Shown piece by piece: positions 35,540 through 47,466 of a DNA stretch of 64,000 nt. The position numbers were made by a program, and so were the translations under genes. How positions within the stretch are numbered: the first letter of the stretch is position 1; each line of letters begins with the position of its first letter. Under the pieces are notes generated by a model. That model was not told where the DNA came from. It made no database searches and saw only the letters and a list, made by a program, of their open reading frames with translations. Source of the stretch: Sebastes aleutianus (Eukaryota > Chordata > Actinopteri > Perciformes > Sebastidae); assembly GCA_916700875.1 (NCBI GenBank), contig CAKAKS010000032.1, positions 8,433,001-8,497,000 of the forward strand, read 5' to 3'.

Positions 35540-36737
35540 CTAGTCACTTGCCACTCTGCTGGACTTTGCTGATGACTGATATCAAGCCGTCTTGAGAGCG
35601 CTGAACTTTGAGGGAACGATTAAGGTATGGTTTGCGGACAGTTATGAGACAGGAGTCACAAGCTTACTAACGGACAGTTAGCAAGCTCACGAGCTAACAG
35701 AGCTTTTTTGTCCCCCTTCAATAACTCTTTATTGAATTAGATGAACAATCCAGAGAACAAAATGCCAGGAAATAAACGGCCCAGTCCATAACTTGTAACA
35801 TGTTGTAACTGACTAGCATGGATATATTAAGATGAACTCGATACCTCGTTGGTGGGAGGGGGTGCGACATCCATTCCTATGAAATATGCTTGCTGGGTGC
35901 ATACACCAAAACAGTTTCTGCAGGCTTCCTCATGTTACTATGTTTTTTGGCAAAGTATTCACACTAGTGTCCTTCCTATGTATCTTTTCATGACTTCCTG
36001 GCTCCCAAACACATTGATGGGATGAAGCAATTTGCTGCTTTCCCCAGTTTTATGTAATTCTAGATTAGCTATTTAGGGTTTTGGACTGTTCATTGGACAA
36101 AACAAGACATTTGTAGTTGTTGCCTTGGGCTCTAGGAAGCATGCTGAAATAAATAAATAAATAAATAATGGATCAAAGATAATTAATAAATTAATCCAAA
36201 ATAGTTCTACATTTGTTTCATCCTCAACATACTAGTTAAAAAAGTAACAACACAACCTTACATTTTTGAGTTTAGTTTATTGCTAAGTTTTGTATATTGC
36301 TATTGCTAAGTAGTGTATAGTTTTTATGCACAATATTTTTGTGTTTTTTTTGCTTAGCTGCTGTAACTGTGAAATTTGCATCACTCAGATGTGCATCATG
36401 TTTTGAATATTTCTTAAAAGTCTGTGTTATGAAACAAGCAGCAACAATGTCAAGTTATGCTACAGTAAATTGTTCACGCGTCCTGCTCATAAAGTCTTCT
36501 GTTTCAAAACACGAACCATCTTCAGTGTGTTCAGAATTTCAAAGACAGTGGGGAAGCTTTACACAGGAGTTAGAATACAAATGATCGCCGGCTATTTTTA
36601 GCGCCCTGTATCTCGCCACGTGCTAAAGCACCCAAACACATGCACATGACCGCGCACACACTGTAACACCGAGACACACGCACAGACAGCACAATCTCTG
36701 GCATGCCCTAACAATGAGAAATGGCCGACATGGTCTC
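35540..36737. other. Unannotated block
   Basis: An (AAAT)n-like tract at about 36150-36168. Nothing else recognised. Confidence 0.45.

Positions 36738-36773
<36 letters not shown>
36738..36773. repeat. (TG)n microsatellite
   Basis: About 17 TG units. Confidence 0.95.
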
Positions 36774-36775
<2 letters not shown>

Positions 36776-37322
36776 AGAGAGGATGCAGAGCGAGAACAAG
36801 AGCAAAGGAGGATGAGAAGGGTATCGAGCCGAAGAGGAAAGGACAGGGAGACCATGCAAGATGCAAAACATGTCGCCAGTAATTTGAATAGCAAAGGACC
36901 GCGCATATTGACTTTGTAATAGAAATGTCATCCGTCGCTGTTTGCTGTTTCGATTAAATGTTGCTTTAACGTGGAACGAACACCAATCCATGTGCGAACA
37001 AATCACACATGAAATGTTTGATGGTGAATATCAAATAGCACAGTTTTGTACTGTGTAAATGTAATTTTGTCACTACTGACAGATCAGAGCACCAGTTCAA
37101 CAAGAAGTCTGTATAGGTATTGCCTTGATTCTTTTCCCACTCTGCTGTACAGGGAGGTGGATAAAAAATGAAAATGCTGCATGATTCCAAGGACAATCGG
37201 AAAGGGAACTGAAAAATTGAAAAGTCTGAGGAGACTGAAACTAAAGATCATTACTTTTTCTGTATATCTGGACAGATTTAACCAACCAATGAAGGACATT
37301 TCCTGGTATTCCAAGATAATTT
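36774..37322. other. Unannotated block
   Basis: Nothing recognised. Confidence 0.45.
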
Positions 37323-37850
37323 TAAGGCCAATTCATACTTTCTGCATCTGCGGCTCCGCGAGGGTCCGCTTTGGTCTGCATGACGTAAATGTCGTCATCT
37401 GCCAATGTTCGTGGGAGTCTCTATGAATGTCCCAAAATTTGTGTGCGTGCGGACTGTACGCATAACAAGCGCGCTGACTGTGAATGCTCCACTTTCAGTC
37501 CACGCTCCAGTCCAGTTGGTGGCGTATGCACCTCTAGCTGGTTCGCCAAGAAGAAGATAACAAAGTTGATGCTTGCTTTGAAAAGAGGTTGTGCGAGGAG
37601 AACTGCCGTTACCCACATTTATGTAATTCATCTTTAAATCAATAAAAAGACAGCTACATGGCGTTGAACTCCTGGCAAATGTTATGGTGCATTACCGCTA
37701 CCAATTGGGATGGATTTTGGATTGGGAAATGCGCATGCATGGAACACCAGACTTGCACGGACCCCTAAATGGTAGTTTGAATGGAACTGTATGCGCACAA
37801 CCAGTACAAGTCTGCACTTGCTGAATGCGGAAAGTATGTCTGAGGCTTTA
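37323..37850. mobile_element. TIR element with CATACTTTC ends
   Basis: The left end, AAGGCCAATTCATACTTTCT, and the right end, GGAAAGTATGTCTGAGGCTTTA, are imperfect inverse complements over about 22 bp. The length is 528 bp and the composition is clearly GC-richer than the surroundings (GTCCGCTTTGG, GCGTGCGGACTG). It has no transposase. Target duplication not clear, so the superfamily is undecided. Confidence 0.65.
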
Positions 37851-39575
37851 GACTGTGCACTGGGAAACAAATTTGGGGGTGCTGTCATGAACACTAAGTC
37901 AAAATCCCATTAAGTGCTCTTCTATCCTTTTTACGGCCTAGTCACACCAGCAGTTAAAAAAAGTCAAAATCAGTTAATTTCAAAATAATTGCTGCAATTG
38001 TGTTATTTATTCATAGAGGTCAAGTAAATGCACATGTATTTTCCTTTTCAAGTTCAACCTTGAACATTCAACACACAAATTTGCACAGCTGACCTGTCCT
38101 ATCCATTTTTAAATAATTCTGATCTGCATAAACCGCTTCACAAAAGTGGCTTTTGAATCTTGAATAAAATGGGTTTACTTATGTTGTTGTTAGCAACTAC
38201 GCCTGCTGCTAATGTGCAGTTAGCAGTTGGACTAGCTGCCAGTTAGCAAACGAGTTAGCTTGGGGAGATTTTGGGTGTAGAAACGCTCGCACTTTCCCAG
38301 TTAGCTAGCATGTTTCAATTAGCTCACCAGCTGCGGTACTTTGTCAGCACACCCTGCAGGCCAGTCTCTCGGCAAAGCATGTAATAGACCCACCTTTCTT
38401 CTGAAAGAAAGCTTGTCAGTGTCATGTATTGTGTCTTCGTTGAGACGTGAATATTTTACACTTGCATGAAGGTGCAGTGTCTTGTAGTGATGGTTGTCAC
38501 GTGACGTTTGTCAAATGTTTTGTAGAGATGTAAGTCAAAGTTCAGAGCTAGTTATGTAGTGTATAAAGTGAGAAAGACCACTTATGGTGCACGGGTCCAA
38601 CAAACACAGGACTTTCAAGTGGGAAACCAGTGTTCAAGACCAGTTTTTTGTTTTGCAAGTTACGTTAGTGACGTTTCCCATGTGTTTTGCAGTGATGGTT
38701 GACATATAGGGGAATATGGCTAAAATGGAAATGTTACTTTACTACAGTATATTTGTCATAGTCCTAACAAAATGTCGGTTGTGTCTTTCTTAAACCAATA
38801 AGTATATTTGTAGTGAATCACATAGAAGCACTGACTGTAAACTAAAGTTCATTAAAGCTTTATCAGAAGCTGTTTATACATCAGGGAACGATTCCTGGCA
38901 TTTCTATGAAAGTGAAAGTAAGACTCTGCTATGTTATGTATTCATCATTCACCTCTATTTATCTTAGAATATATATCCATGCTAGTGGGAAACAGCATCT
39001 TTGGCTGACACTCGAGCAGTGTGGTCATAAAGCTTTTTTTTTTAAATCACTGTAACACTTCAGTTCATCTTGCCACAAGGGTACAGTAATTACTTTAGAT
39101 CATTCAGCCATGACCTTTCAGGTCTGACTGAAGATACTTTGTTCTTTTTTATGATCAAGAGACTTGTACAGAACAAAAAGTTCAGTTTCTTATGGCTTAT
39201 ATGAACAGACATATGAACAGTATATGGAAGCATAGGCGCCTGAACGAGCAAGTGGAGCAAATGCATCCCCATCATACGTTAGTTAGTACTTTTTGTCTTT
39301 TTAAAAATACACTTAACATTAACAAACATATCTCATTTCTTCCTTCACAATGTAAACACCTCTGAGCTGAAGAACATACTCTAGCTGGGTAAGTAACGTT
39401 GGAAACTGATCCAATTAGTATTGCAGCCACAAACTCGTGCGGACGCTAAGACGTAGTGTAACTTGCGTTGAATTGTTTTCTGAACTTTACAATAAAAAAT
39501 AAAGTAGCATGTTTTCTTTCTCGCTCTCCACCAGGACAGTCTTCTGTTCGGCAAAACTACTAGTTTCTTCCTACA
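37851..39575. other. Unannotated block
   Basis: Contains a GTTAGC-rich segment at 38210-38330. No coding or repeat call. Confidence 0.45.
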
Positions 39576-39945
39576 AACTGCAATAGAGTGCTACAGGAAT
39601 GAGTCATAAAACCCATAAATGAGTTAGTATTTTAGCACTTCCGGTTCCCTCATCTGAAAGTCAGTGGGTTTTTTTTTTAATTGTTTTTAGTTTGATATCT
39701 GAAATTACGTCTGTGGTTAACACAAGCTGGAGCAATTTTAACATTTTGTTCAATGACATATAATATGTCAGTTAATAACCCACTCGTGAATTTTATAGCC
39801 TTTATGTGTCTTAAAAAAGGTGGTTGCTAACAAGGGGCTAAATGGGACTACTAAACGTAATTCACATCGACTCGTCTGCTTTACAGCCTTGTTGTGTATA
39901 CTCGCGCTCATGCGACTGTGGTGCATTCAAGCTTCAAAAATAATA
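39576..39945 (+). repeat. Dispersed repeat P, copy 2
   Basis: AGAGTGCTACAGGAATGAGT, TTAGTATTTTAGCACTTCCG, GGTTGCTAACAAGGGGCTAA and CTTTACAGCCTTGTTGTGTA are collinear with 31736-32110, with moderate divergence. Confidence 0.75.
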
Positions 39946-41099
39946 TAAGTGGTGTTCATTTGTGAAGATTATTATAAGTATCATACACATATGTTTGCCA
40001 CAGATCTTATTTTCTGCAATAATCCAAAACCCAATTGGAAAATCCCATTGACTTTTTGTCGAGGGAACCCAGGGTGATGCTAACTTCCTAGTTGGCCTTC
40101 AAAAATACGTCATCCCTGGAGCACAGCAAAGCAGAATCGTGTTCTTCTTCTACTACTTTAGCTCAAAACCCACTCAACTTACTCAAAGGGACCATCTGGT
40201 GGCAGAAGCCGTGCTGCACATTCATAAACATGTATAACACTTGACCACTTGAACTTCACGGCCAAACTGTTCTTAACTATAATGGCATAATACCTTTAGA
40301 TAAACCTGTAAACCTGAATAGAATAGAAATAATGACAATGCAATATCAAATAGAGCTGTTAGATGAATTGAATTACAGTAAATAATTGCTGGATGACCAA
40401 ATATCCTGAACGGATACATGCACCATTACACCCCCGATGTGCACACACAACACTTTATCACAGCAGTTTATGCAACGAAAAGGGCCCAGGTCACATCTTG
40501 TGTGACACCGGGGGAACCTAATTAGCATACTGTATAAAGAGGATTATGGGAGATTACGATTGCTGGTGCAAATGTTTGAGATTAAACATCATGTTCATCA
40601 TAATACTACTTTGTTTTTACTAATTATGCAGGTCTCGAGAGATTTGTTCAGATTGATGTCAAAATGTGGCTGCTGCATAATGAGTACCCCGTCATCCAGA
40701 TGTAGTAAAAATTACATTTCACTGCGTAGTTTCATGGGATTTATTTACTTTTAGGCTTTTGCAGATGGACAAACTGAAGCTATAATGTTTCTCTAAAGGT
40801 TGCTTTTTCACAAGACTGGAGTCAGCCTGGTGTCCCTAGTATTAAACCAGCCGATTACACTGTTGTCAGTTCATTAAATTGGCGTTGTCAGATGCTATAA
40901 GCACCAAAGATGTGGGTCAGTAGGGGCCTACTAGACCCAATATTAGGTTTTATCATCTATTCAAATGGTAGATCACCGAAATAAGGTAAAGAACACAACA
41001 GCAACCTCTCGCGACCATAGTAATAGACCGGAGCAGAAGCGGAATTAAGGCGCTGTACTATAGACAGCGTTAAACTCCATAGTAGGTTGGGGACGGAGA
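39946..41099. other. Unannotated block
   Basis: Nothing recognised. Confidence 0.45.
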
Positions 41100-41245
41100 C
41101 GATGGATTGGTCACAAAACACAGGTTTCACCCAGGAGCCCGGGGTTCACATCCCATGTGAAACCAACAACTTGTAATGGTCTTTGTCTTAACAAGCCTTA
41201 AGCTTCACTTTTACTTTTGAGACAATGTTATTTTAAACCAAAACA
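41100..41245 (-). repeat. Dispersed repeat U, reverse-strand copy
   Basis: Read in reverse it gives ATTGTGTTTTGGTTTAAAAT and TCACATGGGATGTGAACCCC, then GCTCCTGGGTGAAA. These match CGTGTTTTGGGTTAAAAT and TCACATGGGGTACAAACACC with TCTCCTGGCCGAAA at 45465-45590. Confidence 0.65.
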
Positions 41246-41545
41246 CAATGTTTTTCCCTAAACTTAACTAAGTGGTTTTGTTCCCTAAACATAAAGAAGT
41301 TGTAGTTGTGTTGCCTGAACCTAACTAAGTGGTTTTGTTGCCTAAACCTAAATAAGTTGTAGTTGTGTTGCCTAAACCTAAATATGTTTTAATTGTGTTG
41401 CCTAAACCTAGATAAGTAGTTTTGTTGCCTAAATCTAAAAATGTTCATAAACCTAAAACAAGGTTGCAGTTGTCTTGCCTAAGCCTAATTAAGTGTTTTT
41501 GTTGCCTAAACCTAAATAAGTTGTAGTTGTGTTGCCTAATAACAG
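41246..41545 (-). repeat. 30-bp minisatellite derived from repeat U
   Basis: About nine imperfect units, with consensus halves CCTAAACCTAAATAAGTTGT and AGTTGTGTTG. A single unit in the opposite orientation, GGCAACAAAACTACTTAGTT, occurs in the repeat U copy at 44792. The array therefore appears to be a tandem expansion of one segment of that dispersed repeat. Confidence 0.85.
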
Positions 41546-41725
41546 TTGAATCGGGTAAACTATGTAAGTGCAAGTTGATGTGGGACTAACTCTGAGCATT
41601 CATATGTTGTTGTGTTCCATGTGTAGTGCAGCATGTGTGTGTGTATCTAAGCAGCTTCTATTCCCAGTTATTTGATATCTAATCGGCAGCATTGTGAGAC
41701 TCAAAAGGGATTACACTGTCTCTGG

Positions 41726-41769
<44 letters not shown>

Positions 41770-42593
41770 ATGTAAATGGGTTGGGAGACAGTTAGAGGGA
41801 AGCTGATGTAATTTCAGTCGGAAATCCCATCATGAATTCTTATGGTCTTGTCTGTCTATTATTATAAGCTTGGTGTCTTCGTTTGTGTGTATGTGTGTGA
41901 GAGAGAGGGAGAAGAGAGAAAAAATAAAAATAAAAATACAGAGCAGAAAGACATAAAGGATGTTCCATGTGGCTGATTTCTTCCCGTAAAAAAACCCTGC
42001 TTCCATTATTTTCTGTATTCCCCTTTTTACAATCCCTTTATTTTAATTTGAGGGGCCGTGATCAAAAACACAGGGTAGCACCAAATGAGAGTGCTATTAA
42101 TGAGTGGCATTTCCAGCGGTGCTGTTGATAATGAGCGAGCATTGTTTCCCTCCTTCATGCCCTTCAACATCCTCCACTCTTCCCTGCCTCTTGATAGATA
42201 CAAATGAAAGGTAGAGCATACTGGGAAAAAAACACAGGCTGGATACACACTAAACTCCCACTTGTAGACTTTCTTCCAAAGTCTGTGCTTTGTGTTGTTG
42301 TTGATTCAGGTTTTGCGAACAGGAAGAAGTTTTGGGTGGCTGCAGTTGTCAGCAGATGCTCTTGGATCATCAGTTTCGGTCTGGATTAGGGTTTCCTTAT
42401 CGTGGCCAAAGTAAGTCCAACATTCATCTGATGGATTTCATTTTCAGGCAGAAATCCCCCAGATATCTGGCTTTATCTTGAAGCCATATAAATGACAAAA
42501 GTCACAGCTTTGAGGTCTAATGTTATCTGGAATCCACTCAAGTCAGTGCAGTCAAGGGCTGGGAGGATAAATCTCTCCTTGGAAGTGATTAAA
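41546..42593. other. Unannotated block with TG repeat
   Basis: A (TG)n tract at 41726-41767. The 42040-42190 and 42410-42560 parts are repeat-free and unremarkable. Confidence 0.45.
41726..41767. repeat. (TG)n microsatellite
   Basis: About 20 TG units. Confidence 0.95.
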
Positions 42594-43620
42594 CCATGGA
42601 TGTATAAAGAGAACTGGATACAGCGTTGGAGGCGGGCTTCCGTTCATTCCTATGAGAGTTGCTCAGAGGCACATAAAGCCAAAATGGCTTGATTGACGAG
42701 TGATAAAGTACTACGATTTTCCAGCGATCTTTCGCATCCATTGGGCCCATAGAGCTGGCGCAGTAGCGTTTCCTTTAAAGGTCCCATATCGTGCTCATTT
42801 TCAGGTTCATACTTGTATTTTGTGTTTCTACTACAACATGTTTACATGCTGTGAAGTTAAAAATAAACCTTTATTTTCCTCGTACTGTCTGCCTGAATAT
42901 ACCTGTATTTACCCTCTGCCTGAAACGCTCCATTTTAGTGCATTTCAACGGAATTGCAACGGAATTGCGTCGCTAGGCACAGTTTGGGTTCATGTTTACT
43001 TCCTGTCAGTTGATGTTATTCACATACACTGCAACAGGAAATAAACTTGGACACATTTAGAATGTTTACATTGAAAACCGTGTAATGGTCTATATATTGT
43101 ATATTTGTGACATCACAAGTAGATAGAAATCCTAATGGCTTGTTTCAAACGCACAATTACTGAATACGGGTTGTGTGTATTTCTCCGTATATTGAGTGTT
43201 TTGATAGTTTAACAGTATTTATCCAGCACTTAAACCTGCTTTATCATATAAAAGACATGAAAATCTAACTTTTTACAATATGGGACCTTTAACTCCGCCT
43301 CCCAGCCCTCGCTCCAGCCTCAGTCTGGGTCTCATTCACATGAACTGAGGAAGGAGGAATAACTCCGTATTCGGTTATTAGTACATTTTATAACTTTTAG
43401 GGCCTAATGATTTAAATAAGGGCTATTTAAGTGTTCGTACTGATAAGTTGATTTTCCTCCAAAAAAAATATTGCTGACTTACAGACGTCTCTTTCCCAAT
43501 GTAAGTCTTTGGGCAAAAGCCTTTTTTTGGGCCCAAATGGCATCACGAGACGGATACAGAAGTTGTAATTCCACCGTTTGGCCACTCCAGAAATTTGCTT
43601 CAAACCTGGCACTCTTACTG
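42594..43620 (+). repeat. Host repeat Y split by a TTAA element
   Basis: The left half begins ATGGATGTATAAAGAGAACT and includes TCCGTTCATTCCTATGAGAG and GCCAAAATGGCTTG. The right half starts CTCCGCCTCCCAGCCC after the insertion and runs to about 43620. I recognise the left part from fish repeats. No second copy is in the window, so the boundaries are uncertain. Confidence 0.45.
42779..43288 (+). mobile_element. TTAA-flanked MITE (AGGTCCCATAT ends)
   Basis: It starts AGGTCCCATATCGTGCTCAT after TTAA (42775-42778) and ends ACAATATGGGACCT before TTAA (43289-43292). The 11-bp inverted repeat AGGTCCCATAT is perfect. TTAA on both sides is the target duplication of piggyBac superfamily elements. Length 510 bp, no transposase. 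I recognise the start as a very common spiny-rayed-fish repeat. Confidence 0.88.
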
Positions 43621-43824
43621 GGGGCTTGGATTAAATAGCACTTACCCCTCCCTCATTACCTGCAGCAGACATGTGCCTTAGCAAACTGCTTTAATAGAGC
43701 TGCTCATTGGCAGCAACAGTGATGTAATCAATGAGATATATGCAGGTATACGCTATTGACCCAATGATCAACATCTGCTTCTTGTGTTCACGCATACATG
43801 CATGTCGGGTGAAGAATTACACAT
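43621..43824. other. Unannotated gap
   Basis: Nothing recognised. Confidence 0.4.
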
Positions 43825-43879
43825 TAGAGCCTGACCAATCCTGGGTTTTCCAGGCTGATACTGACATTGATATTTGAAA
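43825..43879 (+). mobile_element. Left end of a TAGAGCC-type hAT-like element
   Basis: TAGAGCCTGACCAATCCTGG followed by GGCTGATACTGACATTGATA. The start is the inverse of the right end at 13542 (GTCGGGCTCTA). The rest is displaced by the SINE insertion and continues briefly at 44042. Confidence 0.55.
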
Positions 43880-44041
43880 GGTACAAACCTTTTACTGTAG
43901 GAGAGTAGACAGTGGAGAGACGATGAGCAATGAGGGGGGAGTGAGGTGAGAGATGGGGAACAACACATCCCCACTGGACATGAAGCGGGGACGTTGCGAT
44001 TCATCCTCGTCACCTTAACCACATGGCCACTGAAGCACCCC
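43880..44041 (-). mobile_element. tRNA-derived SINE, reverse strand
   Basis: Read in reverse it starts GGGGTGCTTCAGTGGCCATG with a box-A-like TGGTTAAGGTG and a worn box B. It continues through CCCCATCTCTCACCTC and CTCTCCACTGTCTACT to an A-rich tail (ACAGTAAAAGG). This layout matches a fish SINE that I recognise. The flanks GATATTTGAAA (43869) and GATATTTAAAT (44042) look like an 11-bp target duplication with 2 mismatches. Confidence 0.72.
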
Positions 44042-44058
44042 GATATTTAAATTTGGGG

Positions 44059-44242
44059 GCGGTATTGGACCAGGCGGTAGAGCGAGTTGTCCATTATCCT
44101 CAGGGTTGCCAGTTCCATCCCCGCCTCCTTCTGTTCACACACCAAACTGTCCTTGAGGAAGACAATGGGTGAATCAGAGGCAAATTATGTAGCACTTTGT
44201 CCGTTAGGGTGGAAACCTGCTACATAAACACAGTCCATTTAA
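44059..44242 (+). mobile_element. tRNA-derived SINE, forward strand
   Basis: It has a box-A-like GGCGGTAGAGCGAG (44073) and a box-B-like GCCAGTTCCATCCCC (44108). The body is TCCTTGAGGAAGACAATGGG and the tail ACATAAACACAGTCCATTT, followed by a T run. The tail is the signature of a common fish SINE whose usual ending is ATAAATGCAGTCCATTTAC. It is not a functional tRNA, since no cloverleaf can be drawn. Confidence 0.75.
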
Positions 44243-44780
44243 CTTTTTTTTTTTTTCCTTTTATGAATAAGATATGTACTGTTAAGTAATGGTACAGTTA
44301 AAAAATAGACTTCTCAGTGCTCTCTGATGGGCAAACTATGCGCTGTATCTAAATATTTCATCCACGTCTGTGACATTTCTATATATTAGTTTCTTGTTAG
44401 TTATCTGCCGGCATCCACGTCAATACAAATTTATCTGCAATAAGTTAATGTCGAACAATATTTCAACCCGGTCAATTTATCAGTCTAGTTTATACACATT
44501 CCTGACAACTTCAGAGGGCAACATTGCAAATGTGTAGTGCATGCAAGCCAGAAGAAGAAGAAGAACACATATTTCTCCACATATACGCAAATGAGGAAAG
44601 GGATGCATTATTTGTTAGGCCTCAATTGTGATAACGTATCCTCGTACAACGGTTTGTATGATATCTTAAGAAAAGTTATTCCCATATTTTTCATGCGTAT
44701 TCCTATGAATGTCCAACAACATGTAACCCACGTGTCAATTTCTGCTCCAATCTTTTCAGAATAAACTTCCTTTTTCACTT
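44243..44780. other. Unannotated block
   Basis: Poly(T) at 44245-44258. Nothing else recognised. Confidence 0.45.
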
Positions 44781-45612
44781 GGTTAGGTTATGGCAACAAA
44801 ACTACTTAGTTAGGTTAAGGAAAATATTGTGAAGTGGCGTAACATAAATATGGAAATTACGGTACAAAAACTATTGATTTAGTAGGGCTGGGTATCGCTA
44901 CTCAATACCTTTTTAAGGTATCGACCGAAATAACCCAGTACCAAGTATTATCAAACCTTCTCCAGTCAAACGATACTTGCAATCAATCCTTTTTTGTGCC
45001 CAGATCTGAAAAAAAGATTGCTCACAACCAATCACCGCAAGGGTTTTTCGATTTAATGCAACGTGGAATTGGCCTACAGCAGCTACAACCCATACAGCTG
45101 GGATTGCCTTGCTGCACATGGCTCTAAAAACAGAAGTGTCTGAGCCAGCAGCTAGGAGCTAACGGTGCTAACAGCGTAAACAGCACTAACAACATTAACA
45201 GCGCTGAAAGCAAATATTTTTAACCTGGGGCGGACGTTGGGCATCATACCATTGATGGTAGGGGGATGGGGTTGTCAGCGGTAACTGCTGTACTGTGCAG
45301 TGCAGCGCCGATTAGCTCACACACATACACACACATACACACACACACAGAGCTCCCATTCACATGATGGATATTGAATGAAGTACCCTGTTATCACTTT
45401 AAGGGTACTGGCATGGTAATTGTTTAAACAATACCCAGCCCTTTTAGTTAGGTTTAGGAAAAGATCGTGTTTTGGGTTAAAATAACTCGGGAAGTGTCGT
45501 AACTTAAGTACGGAAGTTACGCGACAAATAAATTAAAGTTGACTTCTGGTGTCACATGGGGTACAAACACCGGTCTCCTGGCCGAAAGTCTGGTGTTTTT
45601 TGACCCACCCAT
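44781..45612 (+). repeat. Dispersed repeat U, split by a hAT-like MITE
   Basis: The left part, 44781-44882 (GGCAACAAAACTACTTAGTT, AAGTGGCGTAACATAAATAT), and the right part, 45444-45612 (TTAGTTAGGTTTAGGAAAAG, TCACATGGGGTACAAACACC, TGACCCACCCATCC), belong to one dispersed repeat. They are separated by the element at 44883-45443. Confidence 0.65.
44883..45443 (+). mobile_element. TAGGGCTGGGTAT hAT-like MITE nested in repeat U
   Basis: It starts TAGGGCTGGGTATCGCTACT and ends AACAATACCCAGCCCTT. The inverted repeat GGGCTGGGTAT is perfect over 11 bp. Flanks TGATTTAG and TTAGTTAG agree at 6 of 8. The interior carries GGTATCGACCG near the left end and a CA tract at 45319-45352. Length about 561 bp. 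No transposase. Confidence 0.8.
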
Positions 45613-46798
45613 CCACAACAACGTCTTCCCTACTATTATTAGAATTAGAAATATGATTTTAACAGCCTGATTATACACATTCTGTTTTGCTGAGAAACAT
45701 AGAATACAAATATAAGTGGATCTGTTTTGGATGAAGAAAACTCAACAGAAAACCTTTACGTCTACATTTTGATTGCGTGCACCACAGGTGCGCTCTACTG
45801 AGCATGCTCCACTCTACAAGCCTTATTTAACTATATACATTTAGGTGTATTTACTACAAAAAAAAATTTTAACTGACTCTCAGCAACACCTCAGACAGCG
45901 ACACTGCTGACAGAGCAGATGAATAGGAAAGCTCTTGTACAAAATTAACCCAGAGCTAATGTGCCAAAGCTGAAAACATCATGAAAGCCACTGGTGAAAT
46001 AAATAATGTTTTCCCTCTGCCAATGTCCATTAACTCCGAGCATGCTGCGAGCCGTCCACTTCATGTCACGTTAATTATCACCTGGATGACAACACTCGCA
46101 CCCTCTGGCATTCTGCCCCTGCAGATCTCCCCCTCCCCCCTCCTCCTCCCCCAGACACAGGCTTTTAGCAAATATGGATTTCATTACATATAATCATCAC
46201 CTTACATTTAATTACATTTCAATAATTAAATTACTGCTCTTTGCACATCAGACACTGTTAACTGGTGTTACTTTTGGTCATGATAACAATGCCAAAGACG
46301 GAACAAAGCATAACATTCAGGACAACTTAACAATATTAAGGATGTCTACAGTTTTAACCAATTTTGACATTTAGAATGGAAAATAAGGGTAGTTTAAACA
46401 CAGAAAAAAACAACAACAACTGTAACAGCCATCAGATCAGTTGAGTGTTTTTCTACTTTTGTGACAAATTGGTACAATTAGTTTTTCTACATAACACATG
46501 TAAAGTTCTATGTCACTCAATTTAACAAAATGTAATTTGGTTTCCAGTTGTGCAAATAACACTGTCATGAAAAAAGCTGTTTGAGGGTCCTGACATTAAT
46601 AACAGCATTATTCATTAACAACTACTGTTATTGACAGGCAGCATTGTTAGCTCAGCCCCGTATCAATTGATCTCTACCATTGTTAAGACCATATACTTAT
46701 GTAGACACCAGATGGGAAACAATGTTGTCATTTAATGATTTGGTGAAACAAGAAAGAGTCATTTTTTGTGTTTGTACACCACTTTTATAACATCCACC
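45613..46798. other. Unannotated block, partly CNE-like
   Basis: The 45880-46260 part is repeat-free, with TTAATTATCACC and TTTAATTACATTTCAATAAT motifs and a pyrimidine run at 46128-46152. It may be conserved non-coding DNA; this cannot be tested here. Confidence 0.3.
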
Positions 46799-47466
46799 TA
46801 GGGCTGTCAATCGATTCAAATATTTTAATCGCGATTAATCGCATGATTGTCCATAGTTAATCACTATTAATCACAAAATAATCACACATTTTTTATCCGT
46901 TCAAAATGTACCTTAAAGGGAGATTTTGTCAAGTATTTAATACTCTTATCAACGTGGGAGTGGGCAAATATGTTTCTTTTATGCAAATGTATGTATATAT
47001 TTATTATTGGAAATCAAATAATAACACAAAACAATTATAAATATTGTCCAGAAACCCTCACAGGTACTGCATTTAGCATACAAATAATATGTTCAAATCA
47101 CATGGCAAACTCAAACCCAACAGGCAACAACAGCTGTCAGTGTGTCAGTGTGCTGACTTGACTATGACTGCATGTGATTATCATAAAGTGGACATGACAG
47201 TAAAGGGGAGACTAATGGGTACCTATAGAACACATTTCCTAGGCAAAATTTTGCTTAAGAGCGTTATTTAGCATCTTTCGCGATAACCTAGTATGACGTG
47301 GTTGGTAGGTTTTCTAGTTTCATATGATACCAGTGTCTTCACTCTAGCTTTAAAAAGCCAGGTATAAACTCCGAAAGGTTGACTGTGTTAATGCGTTACT
47401 GAAACGAGTGGCGTTAAAACAAATTTGCGTTAAGGCGTTGTTATCGCATTTACTTTGACAGCCCTA
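46799..47466 (-). mobile_element. TAGGGCTGTCAA-family MITE, copy G (complete, youngest-looking duplication)
   Basis: It starts TAGGGCTGTCAATCGATTCA and ends TACTTTGACAGCCCTA. The flanks CATCCACC (46791-46798) and CATCCAAC (47467-47474) match at 7 of 8. Right after the left end come ATCGCGATTAATCGCATGAT palindromes. Near the other end are the TTAACGC-type ones. A deletion removes part of the centre (no GACCTCTGACCTCAAG block). Non-coding. Confidence 0.94.
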
